Shown piece after piece: positions 18,478 through 27,801 of a DNA stretch of 63,620 nucleotides. The position numbers and the translations under genes were made by a program. Location: NCBI GenBank assembly GCA_031279975.1, contig JAITHL010000191.1:1-63620 (forward strand). Direction: 5' to 3'. This DNA is from Treponema sp. (GTDB lineage: Bacteria; Spirochaetota; Spirochaetia; Treponematales; Breznakiellaceae). The notes beneath the pieces are model-generated. The model was not told the origin of the DNA. It searched no databases and worked only from the letters and a program-made list of their open reading frames with translations. Position 1 is the first letter of the stretch; each line of letters starts with the position of its first letter.

Positions 18478-19995
18478 CTACACATTGGTAATGCGTAATT
18501 CCCTAATCAGTCTGGATAAATAGGTCCGTTGTATAGCCAAAGCCCGGGCCGTTTCGGTTTGATTTCCCTTGTTTTCTTCCAGTACCTTTTTAATATAATA
18601 GGCCTTAAATGCCGTTAGGGCGGCTTTGAGGTCCCGGCCCCCCGCCCCGCTTTCGGACGCATAGGCATGGCCGTCTAAAAAAAGGTCCCGCCTCTGGATG
18701 CGGCGGTCCTGCCCTATAACGCAAGCCCGTTCGATACAATTTTCCAACTCCCGGATGTTCCCCGGCCAGGAATAGGAGAGCATAAACTCCATGGCGTCAT
18801 GGGAAAAACCCTCGATATCCTTTTTGGTCTTTTTCAAGGCTTTTTTTAAAAAAAATTCGGCCAAGGCGGGAATATCCTCAAGCCGTTGGCGGAGGGGGGG
18901 GATATAGAGGGGCAGCACATTTAAACGGTAATAGAGATCCCCCCGGAATTCCCCCTTTTCCACCAGGGATTCAATATCCTTATTGGTTGCCGCGAGTATC
19001 CGCACGTCCACCTGGATGGTTTCATCGGACCCAAGTTTTTCAAAGGTCTTCTGTTGGATTACCCTGAGAAGTTTTGCCTGGAGCATAAGGGGAATATCCC
19101 CGATTTCATCCAAAAAGATGGTTCCCCCGTCGGCCATTTCAAAACGGCCCCGCCGGCTTTGATGGGCGCTGGTAAAGGCGCCCTTGATGTGGCCGAAGAG
19201 CTCGCTTTCCAAAAGCCCTTCGGGAATGGCGGCGCAGTTAACCCGGATAAAGGGCTGTTGGCGCCGGGGGCTGCGCAGATGGATTTGCTCCGCGAAGAGC
19301 TCCTTCCCTACCCCGCTCTCTCCTAAAATAAGGACCGATGAATCGGTGTTCGCAATCCGGTCAATAAGGGCAAGTTTTTCAGCAACCGCCGGGCTTTTAT
19401 AGATAAAGGGGTGATACCCCTGATCGTTTTTTATCTGATCCTGCAATAATTCAATCTTATTTTGGGCTTTTTCAAAACTCTGGGCGTTTTGGATGGCAAG
19501 GGCCGCCTGGTTTGCAAATATCTCAAGCCATTCCAGATCGTCCTGGGTAAAATCCCTGCCGTTTTTTTTATTTAAAAGCTCAATAACCCCGATACAGGCG
19601 TCCTTAACCCGCATGGGAACCGCCAGCATGGTCTTTACCGGATAGCCGATCTTTTTTGATATTGAACTGAGGTGCCGCTTATCCTGTTCCAAATCATTGA
19701 CGATGATCGATTTATTATGCTGTACCACCCAGCCGGCTATTCCTTCGCCAAATTTAACGGTATATTTCTTCACCTCCGCGCCCTTGGCGCCGAGGGCGAC
19801 CTCAAAATAGAGCTCATTGCCCTCCTGGTTTACCAGAAGCAGGCTTGAAGCCTCTCCCTCGCATAAGCGGGTGGCGGATTCCACTATTTTGGTCAATAAG
19901 GCGTGGCCGTCGGAATAATTAGAATTGATTAACGTGCTAATCTCTATGAGGGTATTAAATTTTTTAACGTCAATAACCGGCAGCATAGCAAGCAC
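18478..19995 (-). CDS. GAF-AAA+-Fis enhancer-binding-type transcription regulator
   Basis: A 505-residue regulator with an N-terminal GAF sensor domain (about residues 12-170), an AAA+ core (about 200-425) and a Fis-type helix-turn-helix at the C-terminus (NQTETARALAIQRTYLSRLI). Walker A is GESGVGKE and Walker B is GGTIFLDEIGD. The sigma-54-contacting loop reads GAFTSA instead of the canonical GAFTGA, an unusual change at the fifth position. A GTG at 19995 opens the frame; an ATG at 19986 is the alternative. A small hairpin (19996-20016) spans the rpsA stop and this start. It sits in the same run as cmk-rpsA, so it may be constitutively made and controlled by ligand binding to GAF. Confidence 0.9.
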   Translation of the reverse strand: MLAMLPVIDVKKFNTLIEISTLINSNYSDGHALLTKIVESATRLCEGEASSLLLVNQEGNELYFEVALGAKGAEVKKYTVKFGEGIAGWVVQHNKSIIVNDLEQDKRHLSSISKKIGYPVKTMLAVPMRVKDACIGVIELLNKKNGRDFTQDDLEWLEIFANQAALAIQNAQSFEKAQNKIELLQDQIKNDQGYHPFIYKSPAVAEKLALIDRIANTDSSVLILGESGVGKELFAEQIHLRSPRRQQPFIRVNCAAIPEGLLESELFGHIKGAFTSAHQSRRGRFEMADGGTIFLDEIGDIPLMLQAKLLRVIQQKTFEKLGSDETIQVDVRILAATNKDIESLVEKGEFRGDLYYRLNVLPLYIPPLRQRLEDIPALAEFFLKKALKKTKKDIEGFSHDAMEFMLSYSWPGNIRELENCIERACVIGQDRRIQRRDLFLDGHAYASESGAGGRDLKAALTAFKAYYIKKVLEENKGNQTETARALAIQRTYLSRLIRELRITNV

Positions 19996-20013
19996 TAGGA
20001 CGTTTTCCGGGTC

Positions 20014-22404
20014 CTAACTGGAAGGCGAATTATCCTTATGCTTGGACTTTAAAAAATCCCCCAAGGTAACGGTCGCGTCATCCGATTCTTCCTTGGCGAT
20101 GTACCGGGAAATCTCGTCCCGCTGTACCTTCTTTTGATAATCCCGGATGGAAAAGGCCACCTTCTGTTTATCGCTCTGCAACTCCAGGACCACCGCTTTA
20201 ATCTTATCCCCCACATGGTATTTTTTTAGGGCCTCGTCGGGATTTTCATCCCGGGTTTCCGGCAGATTTGATTTATGGATAAGCCCTTCAATGCCGCCGG
20301 GGACCCGCAGAAACAGACCGAAATCGGTAATTGAAGACACCTCCCCTTCCACCAGAGAGCCGGGCCGGTAGGTTTCCGCGAAACTCCGCCACGGGTCTTC
20401 GCCCAACTGTTTAACCCCCAGGCGTATATTCCGGCCCTCCCCGTCAACCTCCAGCACGATGACCTCAAGCTCCTGGCCCGCTGAGAGTTCGCTCCTGGGG
20501 TGTTTTACCTTTTTGGTCCAGGAAATATCCTCCCCGTGGAGGAAGCCGTCTATCCCCTCTTCCAGTTCTATGAAGGCCCCCACATTGGTGATCTTCGTTA
20601 CCTTCCGGGTCAGCCGGCTTCCAACCGGATACTTCTCTTCGATACGGTCCCAGGGATTGGCGGTTACCTGTTTAAGCCCCAGGGACACCCTCCCCGCCTG
20701 AAGATCGTAACCCAGGATCATACATTCGGTTTCATCCCCAATGGCAAGGATTTCTTCTGGCTTTTGTATCTTCTTTATCCAAGAAAATTCCGAAATGTGC
20801 ACCAGCCCCTCAATGCCCTCTTCCAGCTCGATAAACGCGCCGAAATCGGTCAGTTTGGTTACCCGGCCCTTAACGATCTCATTAACCCGGTACTTTTCCT
20901 CAAACCGTATCCAGGGATCATCGGTAAAATGCTTAAGCGACAGGTTGATCCGTTTTTCCACCGGATCAATGCGGATAACCTTGAGCTGTATCTCCTGGCC
21001 TTTTTTCACAAAGTCCTTAGGACGGTTTACATGCCCCCAGCTCATATCGTTAATATGCAACAGGCCGTCAAACCCCCCCAGGTCGATAAACGCGCCAAAG
21101 GAGGTAAAACTTTTCACCGTGCCGGTTATCTCGGAACCGATGATAGTATGTTCAAAAAATTGATTCCGTTTTTGCTCTATTTCTTCCTCGATCCGCTTGC
21201 GGCGGTTTACGACAATATTTACCTTACTGTCAGAATAGAGCCGCTCCACATAGAATTGGGTCTTTACCTGCAACAATTTTTCCGGCTTGTCCACTTTTTG
21301 GGCGTCCGCCTGGCTGATGGGTAAAAAGGCGTGAACGCCCTGCCCCAGTTCCACGTCATAGCCGCCTTTTACCAGCTTTTCAATGGTCCCCTCGATTACC
21401 GTATGATCCTGAAAAGCCTGCCGGAGGTTCTTCCAAAAGAGCTTGATATCCGCTTTTTGTTTTGAAACGATAACTTCCCCGTTTTTATTCTCCTTGGCAA
21501 CGAGAATAACATATACGGAGTCTCCGATATTGGGAGGGCTGGCAAATTCCCCCATGGGGATTTTGCCCTCAGACTTATACCCCACATCAACAAATACCTG
21601 ATCCGGCGTAACCTGGACAACGACGCCGTTAATCAGCTGGCCTTCCTCCAATTGTTCTAGGGATTTAAGGTATTGTTCTTGTAATTGCGTTTGAATGTTT
21701 TCCGGAGCGCTGTTCGCTCCCTCCATCGGAACGGTGTCCGATTCCACTTCCCTCTGACCCATGATTGATCCTTCTATCTGTATTCTATGTAACAATCTCT
21801 CATAAACTTGCGTTATGGTCAAGCCCGAGGTGTCAAAATAATCCACCCCCGGCGCGATTTTTAGGCTCCCCTCTTCCTTGTTTTGATCGATAGCGTCCCG
21901 TTCTTGGATGGATCGGCGGATATCCTCCAGGCTCAATTGGGAAACCCCCTGGGCGCGCCGCCGTTCGGCGCGGGTTTCCACCGAAGCGTCCAGGTAAAAC
22001 CGGTATTGGGCATCCGGGAAGACCACGGTGGTCATGTCCCGCCCCTCAACAATAATATGCCGGTCCCGGGCAAGCGCGCGGATGAGATCGTTCACCACAT
22101 GCCGCAGGGGGACTATTTTTGAAAGGGAGGCGGTAAGGCGGTCTAGCTCATCCGTGCGCAGGAGGGGTTCCACGTTTTCCCCTTCCAGAAACACCGCCCC
22201 CTCCCGGTACTCAAGAGCCGCCCCCTTCGCGTAGGCCAAAACGGCGGCAGGGTCCTGGAGGCCGACACGGTTCCGCAGGCATCCAAGGGTTATGGCCCGG
22301 TAGATATTCCCCGAATTAACATAGGTACTATTGAGCCCCTCGGCCAAACGTTTGGCGATGGTGCTTTTCCCGGACCCCGCGGGGCCGTCGATGGCGATTA
22401 CCAT
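20014..22404 (-). CDS. cmk-rpsA: cytidylate kinase fused to 30S ribosomal protein S1
   Basis: A 796-residue fusion. Residues 1 to about 214 are cytidylate kinase (P-loop GPAGSGKST; EGRDMTTVVFPDA; RAERRRAQG), which phosphorylates CMP/dCMP. The rest carries six S1 RNA-binding domains (for example GVVVQVTPDQVFVDVGYKSE, TGTVKSFTSFGAFIDLGG, KGRVTKLTDFGAFIELEEG), matching ribosomal protein S1, which recruits mRNAs. The genes are adjacent in many bacteria and fused in treponemes. The start at 22404 has GGAGGG eight bases upstream and overlaps the rluB stop (ATGGTAA). An internal ATG at 21762 with its own AAGGA site could produce free S1 of about 582 residues. Confidence 0.95.
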   Translation of the reverse strand: MVIAIDGPAGSGKSTIAKRLAEGLNSTYVNSGNIYRAITLGCLRNRVGLQDPAAVLAYAKGAALEYREGAVFLEGENVEPLLRTDELDRLTASLSKIVPLRHVVNDLIRALARDRHIIVEGRDMTTVVFPDAQYRFYLDASVETRAERRRAQGVSQLSLEDIRRSIQERDAIDQNKEEGSLKIAPGVDYFDTSGLTITQVYERLLHRIQIEGSIMGQREVESDTVPMEGANSAPENIQTQLQEQYLKSLEQLEEGQLINGVVVQVTPDQVFVDVGYKSEGKIPMGEFASPPNIGDSVYVILVAKENKNGEVIVSKQKADIKLFWKNLRQAFQDHTVIEGTIEKLVKGGYDVELGQGVHAFLPISQADAQKVDKPEKLLQVKTQFYVERLYSDSKVNIVVNRRKRIEEEIEQKRNQFFEHTIIGSEITGTVKSFTSFGAFIDLGGFDGLLHINDMSWGHVNRPKDFVKKGQEIQLKVIRIDPVEKRINLSLKHFTDDPWIRFEEKYRVNEIVKGRVTKLTDFGAFIELEEGIEGLVHISEFSWIKKIQKPEEILAIGDETECMILGYDLQAGRVSLGLKQVTANPWDRIEEKYPVGSRLTRKVTKITNVGAFIELEEGIDGFLHGEDISWTKKVKHPRSELSAGQELEVIVLEVDGEGRNIRLGVKQLGEDPWRSFAETYRPGSLVEGEVSSITDFGLFLRVPGGIEGLIHKSNLPETRDENPDEALKKYHVGDKIKAVVLELQSDKQKVAFSIRDYQKKVQRDEISRYIAKEESDDATVTLGDFLKSKHKDNSPSS
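21760..21773 (-). promoter_or_regulatory. internal ribosome-binding site and start for S1
   Basis: AAGGA (21773-21769) lies six bases before an in-frame ATG (21762-21760) exactly at the kinase/S1 junction. Starting here yields a protein close to the length of ordinary S1 (557 residues in E. coli). Dual translation is an inference. Confidence 0.5.
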
Positions 22405-23177
22405 GGATGTTTCCCTCCGGCGCGGCATTCCCGCAACTGCCCCAATTCCCTTGGGGTAAGGGGCCGCGCCGCCCCCTCCTCCAGGCCGTCCATCCGTACC
22501 GGCCCGACGCGGATACGCCGCAGTTTGGCGGGATGGAGATGAAAATGGGAAAACACCCGGCGTATTTCCCGGTTTTTCCCTTCAATTAAAAGAATCCGCA
22601 GCCGGCGCGTCCCCAGGCGCTCTATCCGGCGGGCCTTATAAACAATCCCTTCAATAGTAACGCCCCGGCAAAAGGCTGTAATAAAGTCCTCCGGCACGGA
22701 CCCAGAGGCTTCAACCAGATATTCCTTTTCGATTTCCGCGCTAGGATGGCCTATCATCGCGGCAAAGGAGCCGTCATTGGTAAGGAGAATCAGCCCCGAT
22801 GAACGGTAATCCAAACGTCCTATGGTGTAAAGCCGTTCATGAATATCCTGGGGAAGGAGTTCCAGGGCCAGTTTCCTTCCCTGGGGATCCGAAGCGCTGC
22901 AAAGATAATAGGGGGGTTTATGGAGGGCCCAATACTGCCGCCGCTTTTCCCGGACAACCGGAACCCCGTCAAGCAACACCGCGTCGCCGGCATAGACTTT
23001 TTCTCCCAGCCGGGTAACAATCCGGTTGTTTATTTGCGCCCTCCCCGCCAGAATAAGTTTTTCCGAAGCCCGGCGGGACGCCACGCCGCTATGGGCTAAA
23101 AAAACCTGAAGCCGCGTCCCGCGCTCCGCCGTCCGGCACTCTGGACCTTCCCGGTCATTCCCGTTCTGAAAGCTCAA
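22398..23177 (-). CDS. rluB: 23S rRNA pseudouridine synthase, RluB/RsuA family
   Basis: About 259 residues. An N-terminal S4 RNA-binding domain (LQVFLAHSGVASRRASEKLI) is followed by the pseudouridine synthase core with the catalytic-Asp motif IGRLDYRSSGLILLTNDG and the family motif LIEGKNREIRRVF. It isomerises a uridine in rRNA. No ATG or GTG start lies close before the S4 domain; the most likely start is the TTG at 23177, inside the end of scpB. An ATG further upstream (23264) would add residues unlike the family. The stop overlaps the cmk start. RluB versus RsuA or RluE cannot be separated by eye. Confidence 0.9.
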   Translation of the reverse strand: MSFQNGNDREGPECRTAERGTRLQVFLAHSGVASRRASEKLILAGRAQINNRIVTRLGEKVYAGDAVLLDGVPVVREKRRQYWALHKPPYYLCSASDPQGRKLALELLPQDIHERLYTIGRLDYRSSGLILLTNDGSFAAMIGHPSAEIEKEYLVEASGSVPEDFITAFCRGVTIEGIVYKARRIERLGTRRLRILLIEGKNREIRRVFSHFHLHPAKLRRIRVGPVRMDGLEEGAARPLTPRELGQLRECRAGGKHPW

Positions 23178-23706
23178 ACCGCTCACGCTCGCGCTCGTGT
23201 AATTTAGGAAGGTCCGCAATGCTCTCCAAACGGAAAAATTGCAGAAATTCCCGGGTGGTTCCATAGAGGACGGGCCTTCCGGGCGCCTCTTTTTTGCCGG
23301 TTTCCCGGATCAGATGCTTGTCCAGCAGCAGGCGGATCATCGTGTCCGCCTGAACCCCCCGGATTGCCTCAATTTCGCTCCGGGTTATCGGCTGGGAATA
23401 GGCGATGATGGACAGGGTTTCCAGCGCGGCCTTGGACAGCCGGGACTCATTTTTTTTGCCATACCGCTCTTTTAGGGTTTCCCAATACTCTTTTTTGGGC
23501 GCAATCATTACCCCCCCGCCGATACGGGATAACTCCACCCCCGAATCCGCTTGGCTGTACCGTTCTTCCAGCTTCCGCAGGGCCTCCGCGGCCGCGTCCT
23601 TAGATAAGCCGGCTATCCGGGCCAGTACGGCTTCGTCCAGGGGGTCCGCCTCAAGCCATAACACGGCTTCGATGAGCGCGGCTTCCCGTTCCCATGAAAA
23701 TTCCAT
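23155..23706 (-). CDS. scpB: segregation and condensation protein ScpB
   Basis: A 183-residue protein made of two winged-helix domains, the regulatory subunit of the SMC condensin complex. Typical stretches are EAVLWLEADPLDEAVLARIA, RLSKAALETLSIIAYSQPIT and the motif EIEAIRGVQADTMIRLLLDK followed by GRPVLYGTTREFL. It follows scpA after 15 bases and overlaps the 3' neighbour rluB, the common scpA-scpB-rluB-cmk order. Confidence 0.95.
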   Translation of the reverse strand: MEFSWEREAALIEAVLWLEADPLDEAVLARIAGLSKDAAAEALRKLEERYSQADSGVELSRIGGGVMIAPKKEYWETLKERYGKKNESRLSKAALETLSIIAYSQPITRSEIEAIRGVQADTMIRLLLDKHLIRETGKKEAPGRPVLYGTTREFLQFFRLESIADLPKLHERERERFELSERE

Positions 23707-23721
23707 TGAAATTTCCCGCTC

Positions 23722-24468
23722 CTATCCGTCCGGCGCGGTACTGGTATGGGTTCGGATCAGTATATCCCCAAACATGCGGTTCTGAAAAATCGAAATCATC
23801 CGGTTTTTAACCGCCTCGAGAATCGCGAGAAAGGCGCAGATAATATCTAAGACCGAACCGCGCCGCACCACCAGATCAGTAAAATTACATTCCCCCCGGG
23901 TCTCCAAAAGTTCCGCCAGGAGGGTTATCTTTTCATTGATCGATACCTCCTCATAGAGATCGATGATCCGTTCCCCCGAAAGATTCGCCATGAGGCTGGA
24001 AAAAGTTTTGAGGAGGTCCCACACATCAACCCGGGTCCACAGCGCTTCCTCCGCAAAGGGCAGGGACCGCTGGAGTTTCTTCCGCTCAAAGACCCATTCG
24101 GCTTCCCGTTCCTTTTCTTCCATAAGTTCGGAGAGCTTCTTGTACTTCTGGTATTCTATCAATTTTTCCACCAAATCCTGCCGGGGGTCCTCCGCCGGGT
24201 CATCGATGTCCGCTTCCACTGGCAAAAGCATCCGGGACTTGATGTACAGCAGCGCGGCGGCCATGGAGTGGAAGTCGATCAGCGCCTCCAGTTCCAAGGC
24301 CGTTTCATAGGCAAGACACCCCAGGTACTGCTCCGTAATTTGGGCTATCGGAATATCGTAAATATTGACCTCGTTTTTCTTTATTAAAAAAAGCAACAAA
24401 TCCAGGGGGCCCTCAAATTCTTTAATCCTTACCTGATGGGCGGCCGTATTGGGTATGGCGGTATCCAT
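23722..24468 (-). CDS. scpA: segregation and condensation protein ScpA
   Basis: A 248-residue kleisin that bridges the heads of SMC dimers. The N-terminal signature FEGPLDLLLFLIKKNEVNIYDIPIA and the segment YIKSRMLLP are diagnostic; the C-terminal winged helix would bind the SMC cap. It is the first gene of the scpAB-rluB-cmk/rpsA run; a repeat element fills the space between it and recA. No clear promoter is seen. The SMC gene itself is not in the window. Confidence 0.95.
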   Translation of the reverse strand: MDTAIPNTAAHQVRIKEFEGPLDLLLFLIKKNEVNIYDIPIAQITEQYLGCLAYETALELEALIDFHSMAAALLYIKSRMLLPVEADIDDPAEDPRQDLVEKLIEYQKYKKLSELMEEKEREAEWVFERKKLQRSLPFAEEALWTRVDVWDLLKTFSSLMANLSGERIIDLYEEVSINEKITLLAELLETRGECNFTDLVVRRGSVLDIICAFLAILEAVKNRMISIFQNRMFGDILIRTHTSTAPDG

Positions 24469-24547
24469 TTTGTTCTATATAATATAAGCCTCTTCAAGGG
24501 GGGAAGTAAATACCCTCCCCAGGTTTTTGCCGGGGGATGCCCCCCAC

Positions 24548-24663
24548 TGTCAACAACTTAAAAGATTAGCAGGGGAAGTCTCCCCCTCTGCGGGGGCGCT
24601 ACCCCCGCAACGCCCCCGCCGGGGGGCCGAAAGCCCCCCCGGTCCCCCCTTACATTGTTGACA
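24548..24663 (+). repeat. full copy (B) of the TGTCAACAAC-bounded intergenic element
   Basis: A 116-base element starting TGTCAACAACTTAA and ending TTGTTGACA, with GC-rich internal hairpins (for example GCGGGGGCG/CCCCCGC). The reverse complement of copy C at 46151-46287 aligns along its whole length apart from an extra segment of roughly 20 bases in C. It lies between recA and scpA. It encodes nothing and is too small to move on its own. Confidence 0.85.
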
Positions 24664-24686
24664 GCGGGATCCCCTCCCCCGCTCCC

Positions 24687-25934
24687 TTAAAACAATCCTT
24701 CCGCTTTTTTCCCCGATCCCCGGGGCCTGCCGGCGCCCCGGGCTTCCGCTACGGGCTGCGGGCTGTCTTCAGGGGGCGCGCCGTCCTGGGCCGGCGTTTC
24801 CGGTTCAACGGCAATGGACGTGTCCGGCTCCGGCGCGGCGGCCGGGGCGGATTTACCCGCCCCGGCGCCCTCCCCTTTTTTGTCCTCCTCCCTGCTGGGA
24901 AACATGAGCTTCCGCAGTTTTTGCTCCAATTCTTTGACCAGTTCCGTCCGCTCTTCCAGGTATATCCGCACGTTATCCCGGCCCTGGCCAATCTTATCTT
25001 CCCCATAGGAATACCAGGCGCCTTTTTTATCGATAAGATTGTATTTGATTGCCGCGTCCAGGATGCTGGTCATGGCGGATACGCCTTTCCCAAAGATGAT
25101 TTCCAATTCCGCTTTCCGAAACGGGGGGGCGACCTTATTCTTAACCACCTTGACTCGCACCCGGTTGCCCACCGCGGCTTCCCCCTTCTCCTCAATGGTT
25201 TCGATTTTCCGGACCTCCAGCCTGAGGGAGGCGTAAAATTTCAGGGCGTTTCCCCCGGTCGTGGTTTCGGGATTCCCATAGACGACGCCTATCTTCATGC
25301 GGGTTTGATTGATGAATATGAGGAGGGTCCGGGATTTGCCGATAATAGCGGTCAGTTTCCGCATTGCCTGGCTCATGAGCCGGGCCTGCAGCCCCATCTG
25401 GGCGTCCCCCATGTCTCCGTCGATTTCCGCCTGGGGGGTTAAGGCCGCCACCGAATCCACCACAATCACATCCACCGCGCCGGACCGGACCAAGCCTTCG
25501 GTGATTTCCAGGGCCTGTTCCCCCGTGTCGGGCTGGGAAATCCAAAGGTCGTCGATGTTCACCCCCAGGTTCTTGGCGTACACCGGGTCTAGGGCGTGTT
25601 CCGCGTCCACAAACGCGGCGATCCCCTTGAGTTTCTGCGCCTCCGCGATGGCGTGCAGGGCCAGTGTGGTCTTGCCGGAGGACTCGGGGCCGTAAATTTC
25701 AATAATGCGCCCCCGGGGATACCCCCCTATGCCCAGGGCCTCATCCAGCAGTACGGAACCCGAGGGAATCGTTTCGATCCCCGCCGCGTTGGCGTGGGTC
25801 CCCAGTTTCATAAGGGAACCGGCGCCGAACTGTTTCTCGATTTGAAGCCGGACCGCTTCCAGGACTTTTTCTTTTTCTTCCCCCGTGGCTGACGGATTCC
25901 CCCGGGACTTATCGCTGTCGCTTGCTTTTGCCAC
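24687..25934 (-). CDS. recA: recombinase RecA
   Basis: About 415 residues. RecA catalyses homologous strand exchange. Walker A is GPESSGKTT, Walker B is [11 protein letters not shown], and the DNA-binding L2 region reads [18 protein letters not shown]. The C-terminus carries a long Ala/Pro/Glu-rich extension (about residues 345-415) beyond the usual end, finishing with a basic GRPRGSGKK stretch. The frame begins at 25961, but the GTG at 25934 ([12 protein letters not shown]) follows an AGGAGAGGG site and gives a normal N-terminus. No LexA-box-like site was recognised upstream. Confidence 0.96.
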   Translation of the reverse strand: MAKASDSDKSRGNPSATGEEKEKVLEAVRLQIEKQFGAGSLMKLGTHANAAGIETIPSGSVLLDEALGIGGYPRGRIIEIYGPESSGKTTLALHAIAEAQKLKGIAAFVDAEHALDPVYAKNLGVNIDDLWISQPDTGEQALEITEGLVRSGAVDVIVVDSVAALTPQAEIDGDMGDAQMGLQARLMSQAMRKLTAIIGKSRTLLIFINQTRMKIGVVYGNPETTTGGNALKFYASLRLEVRKIETIEEKGEAAVGNRVRVKVVKNKVAPPFRKAELEIIFGKGVSAMTSILDAAIKYNLIDKKGAWYSYGEDKIGQGRDNVRIYLEERTELVKELEQKLRKLMFPSREEDKKGEGAGAGKSAPAAAPEPDTSIAVEPETPAQDGAPPEDSPQPVAEARGAGRPRGSGKKAEGLF

Positions 25935-26237
25935 CCTACTACCCTCTCCTTGTTCGAGCAATGATTCCCCGGCAGGTCCGGATAAACAGCCCCATGCGGC
26001 CCGCCTGGGTTTGCCCCTAGTATGGCGCCCACCCCGCGTTTTGCTTCAATAGCGGCGGTCTAAAACCGCGATTTTACCGCCTTCCCTAGGGAAGGACCGA
26101 TGAGCGTCAAGGCCGCCGGCAACGCCCTGGCATCCTCCGGCGGCGCGAAGGGCCCTGGGAACCGCTTGCAGTATATCCGATAAATTCAAACTTGTCAGGG
26201 GAGCCAATCCAGGATACACTTGGCCGGGGGCAGCGGC
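25935..26237. other. divergent intergenic region between recA and prs
   Basis: About 300 bases that must hold promoters for recA (minus) and prs (plus). It contains a perfect 16-base palindrome CCTTCCCTAGGGAAGG (26080-26095) and a GGCGGT/ACCGCC inverted repeat just before it. These may be operator-like, but I cannot name a binding protein, and no convincing -35/-10 pair stands out. Confidence 0.5.
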
Positions 26238-27380
26238 ATGAACCATGATTTTATTATTACGGCGACCCGTTCAATGCGGACCTACGCGGCCCGGGTGGTG
26301 GACCGGTTTTATCAATTCCCCGGTTCCGCGGCAGACCCGGAACGGCTGAACGGCATCGGATGCCTTACGGTGGAACGCTTTGCCGACGGAGAGATGGAAG
26401 TGGTGGTCAAGGATTCCATCCGGGGCAGGGACGCGGTCTTATTTGCCGGCTGTTCCAGGAATGAGGCGGGGATAGGCGTTGAGGAAGCAAAAATTGAGCT
26501 ATACCATACAATTGACGCCATGAAGCGGGCCAAGGCGAATGCCGTCATCCTCTTTGAGCCCTATGTTTCCTGTTCCCGGTCGGACCGGGCCGCCCGGCGC
26601 AGTTCCGTGGGCCTTTGGGTGCACCTGAAAACAGCGGCAAGCCTCGGGGCAAGCCATTATATCACCTATCAGCTCCACTCGGACAAATCAAAGTCCCTGC
26701 TGGACCCGGCTCAATGCGCCATAGATGATGTTCCCGCCCTAACCCTCCTGAAGAAACACCTCTGCGACGCCTATGTCCAGGACCTGGAAACCCTCGAACA
26801 GGCGGTGCGCCCCCATTGGGCGTTCTGTTCCGTTGACGCGGGAGGGGAAAAACTCGCCCGGGATTTCGCCAACTCCTTCAGCGCCCCCCTGGTAGTGGCC
26901 CATAAACAGCGGAATTACGCCGCGGCCAATAGGGTTGAATCGGTTAACATCCTTACCGCTGAACCGCTGGAAGGGAAGGTCCTGTGGATAGTGGATGATA
27001 TGGTAGATACCGGCGCTTCCATCGTAACCCTTATCAATTCCCTGCAAGAGCGCCGCCCGGCGGAGATAAATATACTGGCGGTTCACGCGGTCCTGTCTTC
27101 CCCGGCGGCGGAACGGCTGGCGCGGCTGGTTCAGGAAAACCTGCTCAACCGGTTTATTGTTACCGACTCCATCTGCTGCCCCCAATCCCTGCTCCGGGAG
27201 GTTCCCAACCTGGAAGTGGTTTCTTCCACCGGATTATCCGCCGCTATTATCAACGCCCTGGCAGCCAACGCCTCGATGAGCGGCCTGTTCCAGCCCTTCA
27301 ACGCCGCCGAGTACCTGCGGGGCCGGCGGAGCCCAGGCCCCCCGGTTGCCAGCCCCCTGGTCCCGGCGATTCTAGGATGA
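26238..27380 (+). CDS. prs: ribose-phosphate pyrophosphokinase (PRPP synthase family), divergent type
   Basis: About 380 residues with the tandem phosphoribosyltransferase fold of PRPP synthases, which make PRPP from ribose-5-phosphate and ATP. The PRPP-binding loop is [11 protein letters not shown], and the ATP-side segment reads [14 protein letters not shown], keeping the Arg-Asp pair of the classical PYxxYARQDR motif. The classical HAxQIQGFF segment is replaced by [12 protein letters not shown], so it is far from the E. coli-type enzyme. A TTG at 26220 would extend it, but the ATG at 26238 has GGGGG at good spacing. The last 83 bases overlap the converging dtd gene. Confidence 0.85.
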   Translation: MNHDFIITATRSMRTYAARVVDRFYQFPGSAADPERLNGIGCLTVERFADGEMEVVVKDSIRGRDAVLFAGCSRNEAGIGVEEAKIELYHTIDAMKRAKANAVILFEPYVSCSRSDRAARRSSVGLWVHLKTAASLGASHYITYQLHSDKSKSLLDPAQCAIDDVPALTLLKKHLCDAYVQDLETLEQAVRPHWAFCSVDAGGEKLARDFANSFSAPLVVAHKQRNYAAANRVESVNILTAEPLEGKVLWIVDDMVDTGASIVTLINSLQERRPAEINILAVHAVLSSPAAERLARLVQENLLNRFIVTDSICCPQSLLREVPNLEVVSSTGLSAAIINALAANASMSGLFQPFNAAEYLRGRRSPGPPVASPLVPAILG

Positions 27381-27801
27381 TAGTTACCGGCCCGTCGTTG
27401 GTATACCGCACCTCCATGGCGGCTTGAAAGACCCCGGTTTCACAGACCAAGCCCCGGGAGCGGACCTGTTCGATGAAACATTCGTACAGGGCCTTGGCGC
27501 GATCCGGCGGCGCGGCCTTGGCATAGGAGGGCCTCCGCCCCTTCCGGGCGTCCGCCAATAGGGTAAATTGAGAAACCGCCAGAACAGCGCCCCCGGCTTC
27601 CCGGACCGACCGGTTCATCTTTCCCTGGGAATCGTTAAATATCCGCAGGGCGGCGATTTTTTCCGCCAGATACTCCGCGTCCTTTTCAGTATCCCCCAGG
27701 GCCACCCCAAGGTATACCAAAAGCCCCCAGCTAATACTCCCGGCAAGCGCCCCTTCCACGGAAACCCGGGCGTCCCGGACCCGCTGCGCCACCGCTTTCA
27801 T
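27298..27801 (-). CDS. dtd: D-aminoacyl-tRNA deacylase
   Basis: A 167-residue enzyme that removes D-amino acids (and glycine from tRNA-Ala) from mischarged tRNA. The Ser-Gln-x-Thr motif [17 protein letters not shown] and the C-terminal NDGPVTIIL Gly-cisPro motif are both present. The family is usually about 145-150 residues; about 18 extra Gly/Pro-rich residues follow the normal end and coincide with the 83-base overlap with prs on the other strand. Its ATG overlaps the stop of the TPR gene upstream (ATGA), so the two are coupled. Confidence 0.95.
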   Translation of the reverse strand: MKAVAQRVRDARVSVEGALAGSISWGLLVYLGVALGDTEKDAEYLAEKIAALRIFNDSQGKMNRSVREAGGAVLAVSQFTLLADARKGRRPSYAKAAPPDRAKALYECFIEQVRSRGLVCETGVFQAAMEVRYTNDGPVTIILESPGPGGWQPGGLGSAGPAGTRRR

